From Candidatus Gerdarchaeota archaeon (GTDB lineage Archaea; Asgardarchaeota; Heimdallarchaeia; JABLTI01), in assembly GCA_016839405.1 (NCBI GenBank), contig JAEOUJ010000218.1, positions 1 through 7,306 on the forward strand: DNA of 7,306 nt. Direction: 5' to 3'. A program made the translations under genes and the position numbers. Below the pieces are notes generated by a model. The model saw nothing but the letters and a program-made list of their open reading frames with translations, made no database searches and was not told the origin of the DNA. Positions within the stretch are counted from its first letter, which is position 1; each line of letters begins with the position of its first letter. Shown here in pieces: positions 6,507-7,306 of the stretch.

Positions 6507-6637
6507 TTTCAACTCGAGGTTATTAGTTTAAATCATAAACATACACTAATATTACTAATTAAAAGAAATAAAAGCATTTATTGTAGAAAGAATTAAAATA
6601 AATTGATTAGCTTCTTCATTTTATAAGAGGAAAAAAA
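6507..6637. promoter_or_regulatory. Divergent intergenic region between phosphoribosyltransferase and Cgi121 genes
   Basis: This 131-base AT-rich spacer must hold both promoters, but no TATA box stands out from the background. The hexamer ACTAAT occurs at 6545-6550 and 6554-6559 (9-base period) and inverted at 6522-6527, which could be an operator or chance. AGAGG (6626-6630), 7 bases before ATG 6638, is the ribosome-binding site of the plus-strand gene. Confidence 0.3.
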
Positions 6638-7252
6638 ATGTTTGTTATTGATAATTTTCAGATTTGTGTTTCTCATGCAATATTAACTGAAAAACTAAAT
6701 CAAAAAACAATAACAAGATTAGTAAATTCTTTGATTAAAGAAGAGAATAAACTAAAAGGACAATCTCTTTTTATAATTGATGCTGAATCTATTGCTGGAT
6801 TAAAACACTTACAAGCTTGTATTCATTTTGGGATAAAGTCTTTTAAGCTAAAAGAAAATATTGCTAGATCTTTAAATGCAGAAATATTACTTTACATCTC
6901 AGGTTATCGTCAAATAAGTAAAGCTATAGAACAAGTTGGATTATCTATTTCAAGTAAAGAGATTATTATGGTACAAATGATTGAATCACCTAATTCACAA
7001 ATTATTGATGAAAAAAGTTTATTGTTTGAATATGATATTTTTTTGAAAATGCTAGATATTGGAATTGAATTTTATAAAACAGATATTAGCGAATTTTTTC
7101 CTAAGAATTTAAACAAAGTAATGAAGAATCTAGAAATTAATGATGAAATTATATCTATATACATTAATCCAAATAATCCTGATTATACAAAAGAAAATAT
7201 AACGGAAAAATTAGCAATAGAAAAATCAGCTCAATTAAATCTAATTAAATAA
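6638..7252 (+). CDS. cgi121: KEOPS complex subunit Cgi121 (TPRKB family)
   Basis: KEOPS installs N6-threonylcarbamoyladenosine (t6A) at position 37 of ANN-decoding tRNAs. Cgi121 binds the Bud32 kinase subunit and in archaea helps recruit the tRNA through its 3' CCA end. The 204-residue protein shows the family core: an opening strand (FIIDAESIAG, 45-54), a His-containing helix (LKHLQACIHFGIKSF, 55-69) and the conserved block LNAEILLYISGYRQISKAIE (79-98). RQI and the following Gly101 are the most diagnostic residues. A further strand, EIIMVQMI (108-115), follows. Archaeal Cgi121 proteins are usually around 150 residues; here about 50 extra residues (roughly 150-204) extend the C-terminus, rich in Asn, Lys and Glu. 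AGAGG 7 bases before ATG 6638 supports the start. No other KEOPS subunit is in the window. It is divergent from the phosphoribosyltransferase, and the gene after it is not visible. Confidence 0.85.
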   Translation: MFVIDNFQICVSHAILTEKLNQKTITRLVNSLIKEENKLKGQSLFIIDAESIAGLKHLQACIHFGIKSFKLKENIARSLNAEILLYISGYRQISKAIEQVGLSISSKEIIMVQMIESPNSQIIDEKSLLFEYDIFLKMLDIGIEFYKTDISEFFPKNLNKVMKNLEINDEIISIYINPNNPDYTKENITEKLAIEKSAQLNLIK

Positions 7253-7306
7253 TAAATTAAATTGATTTTGTATTCTTTATAGATATTATAGAATTTGATT
7301 GAAAAA
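7253..7306. other. Terminal non-coding stretch
   Basis: The last 54 bases are AT-rich with a few T-runs (for example ATTTTG near 7265). I see no convincing terminator hairpin, promoter or start codon with a ribosome-binding site here. Confidence 0.4.

Overview
The window is strongly AT-rich (roughly 70% A+T by eye), tightly packed and has no RNA gene, transposon or CRISPR array. It looks archaeal, most likely a low-GC Asgard lineage (Lokiarchaeia- or Heimdallarchaeia-like). The clearest marker is a Cgi121-type subunit of the KEOPS tRNA-modification complex, a family of archaea and eukaryotes. A longin/roadblock-like small protein, paired seven-helix membrane proteins and a helical-repeat protein with tandem winged helices also fit an Asgard genome, but that placement is inference.

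Layout. (1) Positions 2-2630, plus strand: a helical-repeat protein that enters the window already open (its 5' end lies outside), ending in winged-helix-like segments reminiscent of PCI/UFL1 proteins. It is followed after about 19 bases by a small alpha/alpha-toroid protein of the prenyltransferase/squalene-cyclase repeat type. (2) Positions 2641-3726, minus strand: a GHMP-family sugar kinase, galactokinase-like, convergent with the toroid gene. (3) Positions 3895-5891, plus strand: a three-gene operon of a longin-like protein and two homologous 7-TM proteins. These are joined by 17- and 0-base gaps, and the last gene has a full AAGGAGGT Shine-Dalgarno. (4) A perfect 10-bp inverted repeat fills the gap between the second 7-TM gene and a convergent purine-type phosphoribosyltransferase (5922-6506, minus). 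(5) Positions 6638-7252, plus strand: the Cgi121 gene, divergent from the phosphoribosyltransferase.

How the genes relate. Three pieces are recognisable housekeeping functions: sugar phosphorylation, purine salvage and t6A tRNA modification. The two less understood units are the repeat/winged-helix plus toroid pair and the longin plus twin 7-TM operon. The latter is the best candidate for an undescribed system: a soluble longin-fold protein translationally linked to two related membrane proteins suggests a membrane-associated signalling or trafficking module. Several genes have non-ATG candidate starts lying just upstream of better ATG starts; the choices are explained per gene.
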